DNA of 64,000 nucleotides. Origin: Cranoglanis bouderius. Lineage: Eukaryota; Chordata; Actinopteri; Siluriformes; Cranoglanididae. The notes beneath the pieces are model-generated. The model ran no database searches. It was given only the letters and a program-made list of their open reading frames with translations, and was not told the DNA's origin. This document shows positions 46,658-57,631 of the stretch, in pieces. The translations under genes and the position numbers were made by a program. Every line of letters begins with the position of its first letter. Position 1 is the first letter of the stretch. The stretch is from positions 871,415 to 935,414 of the forward strand of contig CM042545.1 in NCBI GenBank assembly GCA_023630585.1, written 5' to 3'.

Positions 46658-48080
46658 CCACTGTAGCACCTCAGCACAAGCAGCATCATATAATTCACAA
46701 AATTATAGCCAGAAGTAATAAAACAATGGCCCTTCTCAGCCAGAGAACCCAAAAGAAACTCTGGACCAAAATGTCTCCACTCAGTTAGCCATAAAACAAG
46801 GAATCTACACCCAGACACTGAGGAGCCACTTAAATCCAGCTTGTGCATCTGCCTTATCTCAAGCAATTCTGCAAACAACAGGGCAGTGTTAAAGGCATCC
46901 CTGACCCAGGGCTGAACCCTCTCGACCACAGAAACTGCTCACAAATGCAGTGATTTAGGCCTTTGGACCAGAACAGCTTGCTTACTCAGCAGAAGTCCAA
47001 AGATACTCACAATTAAGGCTAATAAATTCTGGAAGGAAGGAATGAGGCCTTTTGCTCCCTCAGGAAAAGTCTATACAAGGGTTCACACATTCCAAAATCA
47101 GATTAATCGGCGCCTACCAGGAGCAATGACTGTGGAAATTAATACATCTTTGAACAACTGCAATCACCTATTTTCTACCATGTGTTGTTCTATTTCCTTC
47201 ACGTGTATCACTATTAAGTTGCCACTAATTGTTCCATTTAGCATGTATGAGTATAGTAGCCCTAGGAGGATCATTGTGTTTTAATATTAGTAATATACTT
47301 TAAGTATAGTCAAACATGTCTTGTTTGGTATGTATGTGTTCATTGAGTGATTTCCTAAATCATAAGAGTAAGGAAATTTGTGTAGGTTGTTCTGGTATGT
47401 ACATGCAATATTTCAGGACAAAGTTTAATCCACATATCATTGGAAAGTGTGGAACCACTCTTCTGCAGGGACAATGGGCTGATTAGCATAATAGGTGGAG
47501 AATCTGGCTAACACCCCGCCCAAAAACAATGTTGATTGGAGGAAGCAGTCTGGGCTGGACTAGCCCAGAAAGTGTTAAAATCCTAAGAACACAAGAGGAA
47601 GCTCTCTCTCTTGTATCTCTTGGTTCTTGGCTTTTTTGCCTCTCTTCTTGGAATGCTTCGAAGGACGGGGTTGGCGGAGGGTCTCCAGAGCCATCGGAGA
47701 ATTCTTCCCAATCGACGTCGGGGAGACCAGATCATGTCCATTGGCCTGGGGACCCAGTGAGAGCCGCTGCCTGATTTTCAAACCTCCCGCCTTCATTCCA
47801 CTCAGCATTCCGATTGGTCTTCCGAGACGCCTCTCGACACCAACCAGACCGCTAACAACACCATGACGTAACGAGGAAGTCCCTTCAACACAGCTATTCA
47901 AAGGCAAGCGAAATACCCCAGAATCTAGCTAATCTGGTGTTTATAATAAGTTGAGCCCTTCTAAAGGAAGTGAAGATAACTTAATAAGTTGATGGTTCGT
48001 TCAGATCATGGTCTGTGAAATAGCTTGCAACGCTAGAGACTCGGAACTTCATTCACTCTTCATTATCACCTGTTTATGTA

Positions 48081-48147
<67 letters not shown>

Positions 48148-49905
48148 ACGTGCGTGTGTTTATGTGTTAGATTAGTTTCTATGTCATAGAATAGTTCAAT
48201 AAAGTCTCGTCTGTTCTTAAATATGCGTGTTCTTATTGCTTACAAGTGTCTATTGCCTTGAATTGTGATTCTGCTACATGCTCTTTAACTACTATTTCAC
48301 TATGTTTAGGATATTATTGCCGGTGGCCACAGAGGTAATATCTAATGCATAATTAATGAATACACTAAGTTCAACTTATCGCTGGACGAATAGTTGATCA
48401 GTAATACTAAACTAGCCAAATTTCCCTTTACGAGCTGATCTGTTAATCTCTCCTACATATTTGGAGGAGAATAAAGATAGCTCAATATAAACAACTAATT
48501 TTTACTTATGTAAAATGGTGGAGAATATATAAAATTAACCCAAACAGCTAATTTTCCCTACACCACACTGGAAACATAGCCTGCTACAAGCTCTGGTGGG
48601 GCTGGTATTTTGCTGTCTGTATCTGTTTAACTTGAAAGAGGTCTGAGCTGCACATCCTCTTTCTGACTGGACTGCCATACTGGAATTTATTTGTTGGGTG
48701 GGTCTCACGGTAGAAGGGAGAGCAACAGGAGAGGGAGGAGGTATATTGGTCTATGGCTAATTGGAGCTTATCAACTTTATCAATGACTGTTTGCAACTGG
48801 TCTTGTGTAACGCAGCCCCGTGACTGCACTCTACGTGATTGCAAGGCCTTTGGCTCCCCATCAGAGTCCATGTTTTGATTAGCCCAGGATACTCGATGTG
48901 TCCTCCCTTTCTGATCAAAGTCTTGTCCGAGTGTGGCTTTGAAGTTGTGTTCATAAGATGAAACTAACCGTTGTGCCTCATCCAGTGATACAGGGTCACG
49001 GTTCATAACCTCATATGCCACTTTCTGGTTGCGCAGCCCTTTGAGAAAAGCATCAGCAGCAATTTGCTCCGTGAGCTCAGTGTCCACTCCAGGATAAGCC
49101 AAAATGACCAGCCTGTGAACCTCATAAGCAAACTCTGAAACAATTTCTTTAGACTGGCACAGTTCTCCAAGTTTCCTCTGTGCAGTGGTGGGAGGCTCTT
49201 TCTGGCCAAAAAGCCAGCTGTTCTTTCAGCATAAAGTAATCTTCACATAACGAGGCAACGAGCACAGATATCTGACAGCAGCTCCCCGTAGACATTCATG
49301 GAGTTTGTCTACTCTCTCCACTGTACCCCATCTGTAAATGACAGCTCTGTGCTCAAAAGGAATGATGAAGGAGTCCCAGTCATCTTTACCATCATAAGTG
49401 TGAAGTTTAGATTTAGGTCTATCTGTAGCTCTACCACGAGGGGTTGTGAGGTGATTGGTGGGTGTGAAGTAGTTGAAGGTGCGTGCGTGTTTGGGCCCAA
49501 GCTGAAGGAGCCATTATAATGGCTGGGTCCCTGCGCACAGCTTCTGAGTCGTACATAACGGCCAGGTATGGAGAAAGTTGGACTAGCAGGGCTCCATGTA
49601 TGTCTATCAATGACTGTGAGCTCAGCCACAAAAAGCCATTCAGCATCTCCATCTGTCACGTGGGTTCTATCAGGGGCAGGTGAAAGTGTGGTAGTGTCTA
49701 CATGTGGGTGGGGACCACGTGTTAACTAGCTGGCATGGGGCTGGTACGTGAGAGCAAGCAAACTAACCTCTGTCATTTCCAGTATTTGGAGTAGAGGTGA
49801 AATAGCATGCTGAAGTTGTTTATTTTGTTGTGACAGCACAGCCTGTAGCCAGTGTGGGGGGTCTGGAGTGGCTGATGCTCCCAGTTCAACTTCTGGCTCG
49901 CTCAT
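46630..49905 (-). pseudogene. gypsy gag remnant, split by the LTR-like insertion
   Basis: The start MSEPEVELGASATPDPPHWL at 49905 is followed by QAVLSQQNKQLQHAISPLLQ. The frame then breaks. Capsid-like sequence is readable at 48584-49209 (AADAFLKGLRNQKVAYEVMN, DEAQRLVSSYEHNFKATLGQ). The nucleocapsid zinc knuckle is divided: its Cys-x2-Cys half lies just right of 48566 and its His-x4-Cys half just left of 46658. Gag and the protease appear to have been one continuous frame. Confidence 0.72.
46662..48562 (+). mobile_element. 1.9-kb LTR-like insertion in the gypsy gag region
   Basis: It starts TGTAGCACC and ends CCCTACA, so the outermost five bases are perfectly inverted. It is flanked by CCAC at 46658-46661 and 48563-48566. 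An AATAAA lies at 48198-48203 on the plus strand, and a long (TG)n at about 48085-48144. No open frame is convincing. The simplest reading is a long solo LTR or a non-autonomous LTR element of a different family from the host gypsy copy. Confidence 0.65.
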
Positions 49906-50339
49906 ATCTAGTTTGTATTACAATTGAGCTTGAAAACGTCTTTTTCACTCGAATTTTCCTTTTAAAAAAAATAATAAATTCATTCATTCATTAGATACTG
50001 AAAAATATCCTATGGCCTGCGAGTGTCAATGTAGATTTACAAGGCTGTGTAGTAGTGCCTGTGAAACCTGTCAGACAGCCAACAGCAGCGTTGGACTGCC
50101 AGAACCGCGCCTCTCTGCTGGGGGAAGGGAGACCCTGTGCTTCTCTTAGCTCTGTGGACTTATGGATAGTGCAACGAATAAACGTGTCCCATCAGTCTTT
50201 AATACTGCTTCCAATGGCATTTTGCAGTGATTAAAATGTCCATTGAATCATAAAGTCACTGTACAGAGGATATCCCAGCGGTTCACAACACTCACAATCT
50301 GACGATGAATTTCTATGTCACTCAGCTTTTGACACCACT

Positions 50340-50663
50340 TGTTGTGCTCTCGTCTCTGCTTATAAGTGTTAGTGGAGGCGTGAAGAGAAGCAAACAACAA
50401 AGAAAATCCGGTGCAGGAACTTTACTGACTTATAAAGCACAAACTAACAACAACGTGGTTTATGCTCTTGCTCAGTGCTGATGGGTTTATCAACAACTAT
50501 CCGCACCGGAGCCTGCGAGCATTCTGATGCTAAAACAAACAGTGAACTAGTCCTCATGTAATGATGTAGCCACATCTGATTGGTTAATACAGAACTCATT
50601 ATGTAGACAAATAAAATAACTGTAACTCAAACAACTTATATTTACTTAATTAACACTACAACA
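50340..50663 (-). repeat. 5' LTR of the gypsy element
   Basis: A 324-bp LTR. In the coding direction it starts TGTTGTAGTG and ends GCACAACA. It is uninterrupted, and its match to the other LTR defines the element's ends. Confidence 0.92.
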
Positions 50664-51361
50664 ATATGAAGCAGCAAGGGTCAGGCAGATTCTAACAAGC
50701 CTACAGAAGTAGATTCATGCAACCTCTCTCTGATAGTCATGGCAGGTCATTACATAGATTTTAAAGTCAACTGAATTGACAATACACACCTGAAGACAAA
50801 CTCTTCTAAATGTGCTGCATTGCAATTCTTGTTCAATACAGTGGCAATGGATCAGTCTGAGCTGCGCACACGTAAGAGGACCAAGTGTCTAAATCAGGGG
50901 TCTCCAAATGTGGTTTAGAGAGAAACTCACAATCTCCTATTTTGTTTTATTGATTTATTTTGTGAATTAATATTAGAAATATTAAAAGATGGACTTTGTA
51001 TGCTATAATATGAAATGTCACTGGGAGTCACATTCAAACAAGCCACACTTAAATTAAAAGAGTGTACATGCTATTTTAATCATCTTCAATTTAGTCAGTT
51101 TTGGAATTCAGCACTAAAAGTGGACAAATTTCCCTGTCCATCTACCTACGCCAAACAAACTAGTGTTGTATCTCAAATTGTATACTTGTGCACTATTCTA
51201 GACTAGTACTAATACTAACTGAGTTCCCTATTACAGTGTTTTATATATCTCTCATGTAGTCTTCAAACCAACTGAAACATTTGTTTTGCGTGCCAGTCTT
51301 CTGGATTTTCTAGATTAAGTAAATACTTTTTATTGTAAAGTAAATGGTCTCCACTTAGCGC

Positions 51362-51575
51362 CTTTTAACCTTAGCGGTTCTATAAAGTACTTTACACTGT
51401 TTCTCATTCACCCATTCACACACACACACACACACACCAGCAAGGATCTAGCCTATCACTGAGAGCAACTTGGGGTTCTTGCCCAAGGACACTTTGGCAT
51501 GTGGGCCGTGGATCGAACCGCCAGCACAGCGATTAGTGGACAACCCACTCTACAACCTGAACCACAGCTGCCCCG
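51362..51575 (-). mobile_element. tRNA-derived SINE (minus strand)
   Basis: On the minus strand it begins GGGCAGCTGTGGTTCAGG and contains GGTTCGATCC, a B-box for RNA polymerase III, followed by a non-tRNA body. A (CA)n tract (51419-51437) interrupts the body near the tail end. It resembles a common fish SINE. Confidence 0.75.
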
Positions 51576-51618
51576 AAAGTCAGAGATGTCGATTTGAGAC
51601 ACAGCTTATAACAACAGG

Positions 51619-52098
51619 GTCATTCAATCTCAAGTGGTCCAATAATTGCAAAGTTGGTTGCTCGACTGTTTTTAATTTTGACTACTCTTCCATGCAACAT
51701 TGTTCGAGGGTTTTTCTTTTTAATGTACCGCCCTTTTCAAATTCCCCCACAACATTTCAATGAGATTCAAATCCGGGCTTTGATTAGGCCATTCCATAAC
51801 CATTCCATTTCTTCTTTTTGAGCCATTCCATGGTGGATTTGCTAGTTTGCTTAGGATCATTATCCTGTTGAAATGTCCACTTTCAGACAGATGGCCTCAC
51901 ATTATCTTCCAGCACTCTTTGATATGATGCAGAATTCATAGTTGAATCAATGAATGCATGCTGTTCAGTCCATGAGGCAGTGAAGCAACCCCAAATCATA
52001 ATATTTCCACCACTGTGCTTCAGTTGGTATGAGGTGCTTCTCCTGAAAAGCTGCCTTTGGTGTGTGCCAAACATGTCTGCTGTTATCCAGCAGGTGTA
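51619..52098 (-). pseudogene. Tc1-like transposase fragment, family J
   Basis: On the minus strand it reads SRHVWHTPKAAFQEKHLIPT, then GGNIMIWGCFTASWTEQHAF and a segment with QQDNDPKQTSKSTMEWLKKK. A degraded PIE-like region follows. These are the middle and C-terminal parts of a Tc1-type DDE transposase, in several frames. Terminal repeats were not recognised. Confidence 0.7.
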
Positions 52099-52145
52099 GA
52101 TGAGGAGACCTGGTGCGTGATCCTAGAATGAGACCTGGTGTATGA

Positions 52146-52448
52146 TCCAAGATGGCGGCTCCCAGCTGCTAGACTGCAAACAACTCCAAGATCAACATTC
52201 AAATATTTATTTATTTTTTCTCTTTCTCTCACCTTTTTTTTCTTCCCTCCCTTTCTTTTCGCATTTTCTCCCATTTCAAACTGGACCATAACATTATACA
52301 ACCTGGATTACCTTGAGGAATTTATTGACACACACTACAACAGACTCTGCTGCACTATGAAGAGGGACAAACCAGACGACAAAGTAAGTAAAGGTAACCC
52401 TACTCCAAACTCCAAGAGACCCCATCCCGATTCACTCTCCAGCCCAAG
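52146..52448 (+). mobile_element. 5' fragment of an L1-like LINE
   Basis: It starts TCCAAGATGGCGGCTCCCAG, a YY1-like L1 5' end like that at 24450. An ATG at 52357 opens MKRDKPDDKVSKGNPTPN, resembling an ORF1 N-terminus. The sequence stops at 52449 against a family F Tc1 tip. A retained 5' end with a missing 3' part is the reverse of ordinary LINE truncation. Confidence 0.6.
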
Positions 52449-52449
52449 T

Positions 52450-52476
52450 ACAGTGTGTATAGAAAAGAATCACCCC
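52450..52476. mobile_element. Tip of Tc1-like family F
   Basis: CAGTGTGTATAGAAAAGAAT followed by CACCCCC matches the terminal repeat at 9691 with one difference, and then ends. Confidence 0.7.
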
Positions 52477-52749
52477 CAAATAGGCGGAATCGCCTGAATC
52501 CTGGCACAGTATATGCTATTCTGTTTTGCACAGCGCAAAGAAAAAGTCTAAGTAAGACTAGGCCATTAACAGTTTGCGTTTAGGCTGAATTGACACCCGT
52601 TTTTGTTCTATATCTGTAGGCTTTAGAAGCAATGATTTTTTGTTAAAAAACAAAACAAAAGTTGCAGTATAATATTCCGAATTGTATTTTGAACAGATAG
52701 GGCTAATAAATTAGCCTATATCGAGCCATTAATTGGGCTGAACATATTT

Positions 52750-52756
<7 letters not shown>

Positions 52757-52829
<73 letters not shown>
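52757..52829. repeat. (TG)n microsatellite
   Basis: About 36 uninterrupted TG units in the nrp1 intron. Confidence 0.96.
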
Positions 52830-52830
<1 letters not shown>

Positions 52831-53627
52831 CGCCTGTTCGGGAAGTCGCAGTGACAAAAACAGTGACATTCCAGTTAAAGTTTCATGGGAGTAAAGCCTG
52901 TGTTTATGCCATTAAGAAAATGTAATTTTGTCAAAGAACTTTTGTTTTAAATAAATGTTCATTTAAAAGCAGCATTCATCAGTGTATTATGTTACCAGCG
53001 TGCATTAGCTCTGGCGTCACCAAGTCCCCTGTTGAAGCAGGTGATCATTCATTAACCATATCACCACGCTTAACACATAAAAATAATTGTAATTTGATGA
53101 TCGGGTGCGGATATCTAAATCAGAGAAAATTCTAGGTGCGGGTCGATGATTTGTTTATATGTCCATATAGACTTTAGTTAAGTGGTTTCTTTCCTCTGTG
53201 TTTCAGTTAATTGCATTTTATTGAACGCTTTATTGCCTTGTCTTGGTTTTGATATTATAAGAAGCCAAACTATTTAGAACTACTAATTCACAGATTATTA
53301 TTGAACTTTTAATAATTTCTACTTATTTAATACAATCTTCAAAAGTAATTTAATTGCTAATTAAAATTATAAATTATAAATGGGCATATTTTATGACATT
53401 TATTATTTTATGACACTGATTGTACTGGTAACTCGTACTTGTAAATTAACCACAAGGAATATAAAATATACTTAGTATTTAAAGATTTTACAGAGATAGC
53501 CTGCGTCAAAAGGATTTGTAAGTAGTGTGCAGAACATTAGGGTGAAGTATACTGCACTAGTTTACTTGATTCTATAATGTCTAAATGAAGGTTTTAATCA
53601 GGTCCAGTAATGCAAGGGGTGACATAC

Positions 53628-53678
53628 CAGGTTCTTGTTTAGCTGTACCAATAGTCACCTCAAGCTCAAGCTCAAGAT
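53628..53678 (-). CDS. nrp1: nrp1 51-bp cassette exon (juxtamembrane linker)
   Basis: On the minus strand TTTTTGTGTGTGTTTCAG precedes the exon and G|GTATGT follows it. It is exactly 51 nt, with two bases completing an incoming codon and one base left over. Only this phase is open, reading LELELEVTIGTAKQEPG. Its outgoing phase fits the nrp1 last exon. As I recall, human NRP1 has a 51-bp exon in the same position, skipped in a known isoform. The acidic character fits the linker between the MAM domain and the membrane. There is little sequence identity to lean on, so the call rests on splice sites, length, phase and position. Confidence 0.72.
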
Positions 53679-53913
53679 CTGAAACACACACAAAAACACC
53701 TGAGCAGCTAATCCATATATACATATACAAGAAAATACAGGAACATCACACAAAGGAACATGGTGAATATGGTAACTTTCTTTTTCACATAAAAACAAAG
53801 TAAAAGAAGCAATTCTTGTACTATGTAATATGTGGCAGCAGGGGCATGGTCGAGCATTGGCTATGACTTGAGACGAGGCAGGTTAAACCCAGACACACCA
53901 GGTTCTACATATA

Positions 53914-54335
53914 CAGTCAGGTCCATAAGAAGTTGGACAGTGACACAATTTTGGTACTTTTACTTTTTTACACCACCACAATGGATTTGAAGTGAAGCAG
54001 TCTATATGTGATTGATGTGTAGACTTTCAGCTTTAATTCAAGGGGTTTAACAAAAATATTGCATTAACTGTTTAGGAATTACATCCATTTTTTACATAGT
54101 ACCTTCATTTTCACAGGCTCAAAAGTAATTGGACAAACTAACAATTGTAAATATTAGAATTACTTTTAATACTTGGATGCAAATCCTTTGCAATCATTGA
54201 TTGCCTTAAGTCTAAAACCCTTGGATGTCAATAAATGCTGAGTTTCCTCCCTTGACATGATTTGTCAGGCCTTTACTGCAGCTGCCTTCATTTGCTGCTT
54301 GTTTGTGGGTTTTTCTGGGTTTTGTCTTCAGTAAG
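53914..54335. mobile_element. Tc1-like fragment, family K
   Basis: It begins CAGTCAGGTCCATAAGAAGT after TA at 53912-53913, the end of a common fish transposon. It continues through long AT-rich terminal sequence without a clear gene and runs into family L at about 54336. Confidence 0.6.
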
Positions 54336-54847
54336 TGAAAAGGAATATTTATGTTATGTTCTGCTGTTGTAGCACATTCACCTCAAGGTTTGATGTGTTG
54401 TGTTCTGAGATGCTTTTCTGCTCACCATGGTTGTAAAGCATGCTAATTTGAGTTACTATACACTTCCTGTCAGCTCAAACCAATCTGGTCATTCTCTTCT
54501 GATCTCTCTCATCAACAAGGTCTTTCACCTGGCAGGTTGTTTATTGTTTTTGCACCATTCTGTGCAAACTCTAGAGACTGCTCTGTGTGAAAATCCCAGG
54601 AGATCAGGAGATCAGTTTCTGAAATACTCAAACCATCTGGAGCAAACAACCACTACCATGGTTAAAGTCACAGAGATCACATTTTCCCCATTTCCCCATT
54701 CTGGTGTTTGATGTGAATACTGACTGAAGCTTTTGACCTGTATCTGCATGATTTTAAACATTGTGCTGCTGCCACTTGATTACATTATTGACTGATTGGA
54801 TAATTGAGCATAAATGAGCAGGTGTACAGGTGTGGACAGTGAGTGTA
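54336..54847 (-). pseudogene. Tc1-like transposase N-terminal fragment, family L
   Basis: On the minus strand the frame LLGFSHRAVSRVCTEWCKNN marks a helix-turn-helix of a Tc1-type transposase. The element's terminal part follows to about 54847 ('gagcaggtgtacaggtgt', 'cagtgagtgta'). The catalytic domain is absent. A second fragment lies at 16281-16490. Confidence 0.6.
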
Positions 54848-54886
54848 CAGTCAGTGTGTGTGTGTGTGTGTGTGTATGTACATATA

Positions 54887-55709
54887 CAGTTGCAATCAAA
54901 ATTATTCAACCCCCATTGCAAATCAGGCTCATCCATAATGCACAAACATATTAAATGGTGTCGGCAAACAGAACGTGAGGGCATATCTCAGCTATGCTTT
55001 TTTATGAATCAACATTAAACTTGACAAACATATTTAGCAACATGAAGTGCAGCTCTGTCACATACAATCAATGCAATCAATATTATTGCAAATCGGGTTT
55101 ATTGTCAAAATTTACAGACTTTCAGCTGGTTGCAATGAACAAATCAAACAAAAGCAATTGAAATACCTCAACACAATAAATGCTTCAAGTGGTTTCCCCA
55201 AATTCAACTGAAAATACAACTTCTCCAATCTCAAAATTATTCAAGCCCTTCATGGCAAGCATCTTTAGTACTTAGTAGAGCACCCTTTTGCTGTTATGAC
55301 CTTCTGCAAACGAGATGCATAGCCAGACACCAGCTTCTGGCAACATTCCTGAGGAATCTTAGCCCATTCCTCATGAGTAATGGCCTCCAGTTCAGTAATA
55401 TTCTTGGGTTTGCCTGCTGCAACCACCTTCTTCAAATCCCACCAGAGATTTTCTATGGGGTTCAAGGTGACTGTGATGGCCCTGTAGAATCTTCCAAGAC
55501 GACTTCTGCAACCAAGCCTTGGTGGAATTTGAGGTTTGCTTGGGTTCATTGTCTTGTTGGAAGGTCCAATGACGCCCAAGCTTCAGCTTCCTCACAGACG
55601 GCATGACGTTTTCTCCTAGGATTTCCTGATACTTCAGTGAATCCATCTTGCCTTCCACACACTGCAGGTTTCCAGTGCCAGAAGATCCCCAGCAGCCCCA
55701 GCTTTTTTG
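54887..55709 (-). mobile_element. Tc1-like element, family C copy 2, truncated
   Basis: The left end CAGTTGCAATCAAAATTATT follows TA at 54885-54886. The other end is cut at about 55709, where a family A tip in the opposite sense, GAGATGCACCTG, begins. Confidence 0.85.
55265..55709 (-). pseudogene. Tc1-like transposase C-terminal part, family C
   Basis: The frames show WGSSGTGNLQCVEGKMDSLK, QEILGENVMPSVRKLKLGRH, FQQDNEPKQTSNSTKAWLQK and, after a frame change near 55480, LNPIENLWWDLKKVV to GCSTKY. The second Asp and the Glu survive. A small loss removes residues of the SPDLNP block. The HTH half is missing. Confidence 0.82.
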
Positions 55710-55740
55710 AGATGCACCTGTGTGTGTGTGTGTGTGTATA

Positions 55741-57250
55741 CAGGTGCATCTCAATAAATTAGAATGTCGTGGAAAAGTTCATTTATTTCAGTAATTCAAC
55801 TCAAATTGTGAAACTCGTGTATTAAATAAATTCAATGCACACAGACTGAAGTAGTTTAAGTCTTTGGTTCTTTTAATTGTGATGATTTTGGCTCACGTTT
55901 AACAAAAACCCACCAATTCACTATCTCAACAAATTAGAATACTTCATAAGACCAATAAAAAAAAACATTTTTAGTGAACTGTTGGCCTTCTGGAAAGTAT
56001 GTTCATTTACTGTACATGTACTCAATACTTGGTAGGGGCTCCTTTTGCTTTAATTGCTGCCTCAATTCGGTGTGGCATGGAGGTGATCAGTTTGTGGCAC
56101 TGCTGAGGTGGTATGGAAGCCCAGGTTCCTTTGACAGTGGCCTTCAGCTCATCTGCATTTTTTGGTCTCTTGTTTCTCATTTTCCTCTTGACAATACCCC
56201 ATAGATTCTCTATGGGGTTCAGGTCTGGTGAGTTTGCTGGCCAGTCAAGCACACCAACACCATGGTCATTTAACCAACTTTTGGTGCTTTTGGCAGTGTG
56301 GGCAGGTGCCAAATCCTGCTGGAAAATGAAATCAGCATCTTCAAAATGCTGGTCAGCTGAAGGAAGCATGAAGTGCTCCAAAATTTCTTGGTAAACGGGT
56401 ACAGTGACTTTGGTTTTCAAAATACACAATGGACCAACACCAGCAGATGACATTGCACCCCAAATCATCACAGACTGTCGAAACTGAACACTGGACTTCA
56501 AGCAACTTGGGCTATGAGCTTCTCCACCCTTCCTCCAGACTCTAGGACCTTGGTTTCCAAATGAAATACAAAACTTGCTCCCATCTGAAAAGAGGATATT
56601 GGACCACTGGTCAACAGTCCAGTTCTTCTTCTAGTTAGCCCAGGTAAGATGCCTCTGACGTTGTCTGTGGTTCAGGAGTGGCTTAACAAGAGGAATACGA
56701 CAACTGTAGCCAAATTCCTTGGCACGTCTGTGTGTGGTGGCTCTTGATGCCTTGACCCCAGTCTCAGTCCATTCCTTGTGAAGTTCACTCAAATTCTTTC
56801 TTGAAATTTTTCTTGACAATCCTCATAAGGCTGCGGTTCTCTCGGTTGGTTGTGCATCTTTTTCTTTCACACTTTTTCTTTCCACTCAACTTTCTGTTAA
56901 CATGCTTGGATACAGCACTCTGTGAACAGCCAGCTTCTTTGGCAATGAATGTTTGTGGCTTACCTAGTGAACCAAACTGAAAGACCATTTTGAAGGCTCA
57001 GGAAACCTTTGCAGGTGTTTTGAGTTGATTAGCTGATTGGCATGTCACCATATTCTAATTTGTTGAGATAGTGAATTTCTGGGTTTTTGTTAAATGTGAG
57101 CCAAAATCATCACAATTAAAAGAACCAAAGACTTAAACTACTTCAGTCTGTGGCATTGAATTTATTTAATACACGAGTTTCACAATTTGAGTTGAATTAC
57201 TGAAATAAACAAACTTTTCCACGACATTCTAATTTATTGAGATGCACCTG
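55741..57250 (-). mobile_element. Tc1-like element, family A copy 6
   Basis: Complete tips; TA lies at 55739-55740 on the left, but the right flank is TG within a TG/TA repeat. It is 1510 bp and delta-N type. An extra inverted tip (GAGATGCACCTG at about 55710) sits just outside the left end, separated by (TG)n. Confidence 0.9.
56022..56988 (-). pseudogene. Tc1-like transposase, family A copy 6, several lesions
   Basis: The start at 56988 reads MVFQFGSLGKPQTFIAKEAG in delta-N form. A frameshift lies near 56805 (VKKNFKKEFE), and a TAG ends the next segment after RHLTWAN at about 56632. A further break occurs before 56501. From 56501 the catalytic C-terminal 159 codons are open, with FQQDLAPAHT and SPDLNPIENLWG, ending GAPTKY. 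Confidence 0.87.
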
Positions 57251-57255
57251 TGTGT

Positions 57256-57259
57256 ATGT

Positions 57260-57353
<94 letters not shown>
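57256..57353. repeat. (TA)n microsatellite
   Basis: Almost 100 bp of TA repeat directly after the family A element. The Ile-Tyr open frame through it is an artefact. Confidence 0.95.
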
Positions 57354-57355
<2 letters not shown>

Positions 57356-57357
57356 CA

Positions 57358-57629
57358 CAGTTGCAATCAAAATTATTCAAACCCACTGCAAATCAGGTTC
57401 CAACAGGACAATGATCCAAAGCATACCTCAAATTCCACCAATTTCCACTTGCAGAAGAAGTCCTGGAAGATTCTACAGGGCCATCACAGTCACCTGACTT
57501 TTTGATTTGAAGAAGGTGGTTGTAGCATGCAAACTCAAGAATATTACTAAACTGGAGGCCATTGCTCATGAGGAATTGGTTAAGATTCCTCAGGAATGCT
57601 GCCAGAAGCTGGTGTCTGGCTATGCATCT
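57358..57629 (+). pseudogene. Tc1-like family C copy 3, deleted; transposase fragment
   Basis: The family C tip is followed directly by plus-strand transposase sequence: FQQDNDPKHTSNSTNFHLQK in broken frame, then LKKVVVACKLKNITKLEAIA and PQECCQKLVSGYAS, stopping at about 57629. The start, the first Asp and the PIE block are lost. Confidence 0.7.
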
Positions 57630-57631
57630 TG

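Larger units (their letters stand above)
42224..50663 (-). mobile_element. Ty3/gypsy retrotransposon lacking RT-RNase H, with nested insertions
   Basis: Both LTRs are present and flanked by ATAT (42220-42223 and 50664-50667), a 4-bp target duplication. Coding is on the minus strand. A Tc1-like element (42247-43741) is inserted in the 3' LTR, and a 1.9-kb LTR-like segment (46662-48562) is inserted in the gag nucleocapsid region. Without these the element is about 5.0 kb. A polypurine tract (G-rich on minus, 44051-44066) precedes the 3' LTR. TGGTGTCA just inside the 5' LTR may be the primer-binding site. Confidence 0.92.
41866..53627 (-). other. nrp1: nrp1 intron between cassette exon and last exon
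   Basis: It spans from the donor G|GTATGT at 53627 to the acceptor at 41819, about 11.8 kb. More than two thirds is a gypsy element with nested insertions (42224-50663). 41866-42219, 50668-51361 and 52477-53627 hold no recognised gene; the last contains a (TG)n tract. Confidence 0.75.

Noticed and set aside
47575..47907. 110-codon minus-strand frame in the LTR-like insertion
   Set aside because: No recognisable domain; it lies in the GC-richer part of an LTR-like segment, where open frames arise by chance.
51500..51575. Possible tRNA gene on the minus strand
   Set aside because: GGTTCGATCC is present, but the acceptor stem does not close and a SINE body follows.
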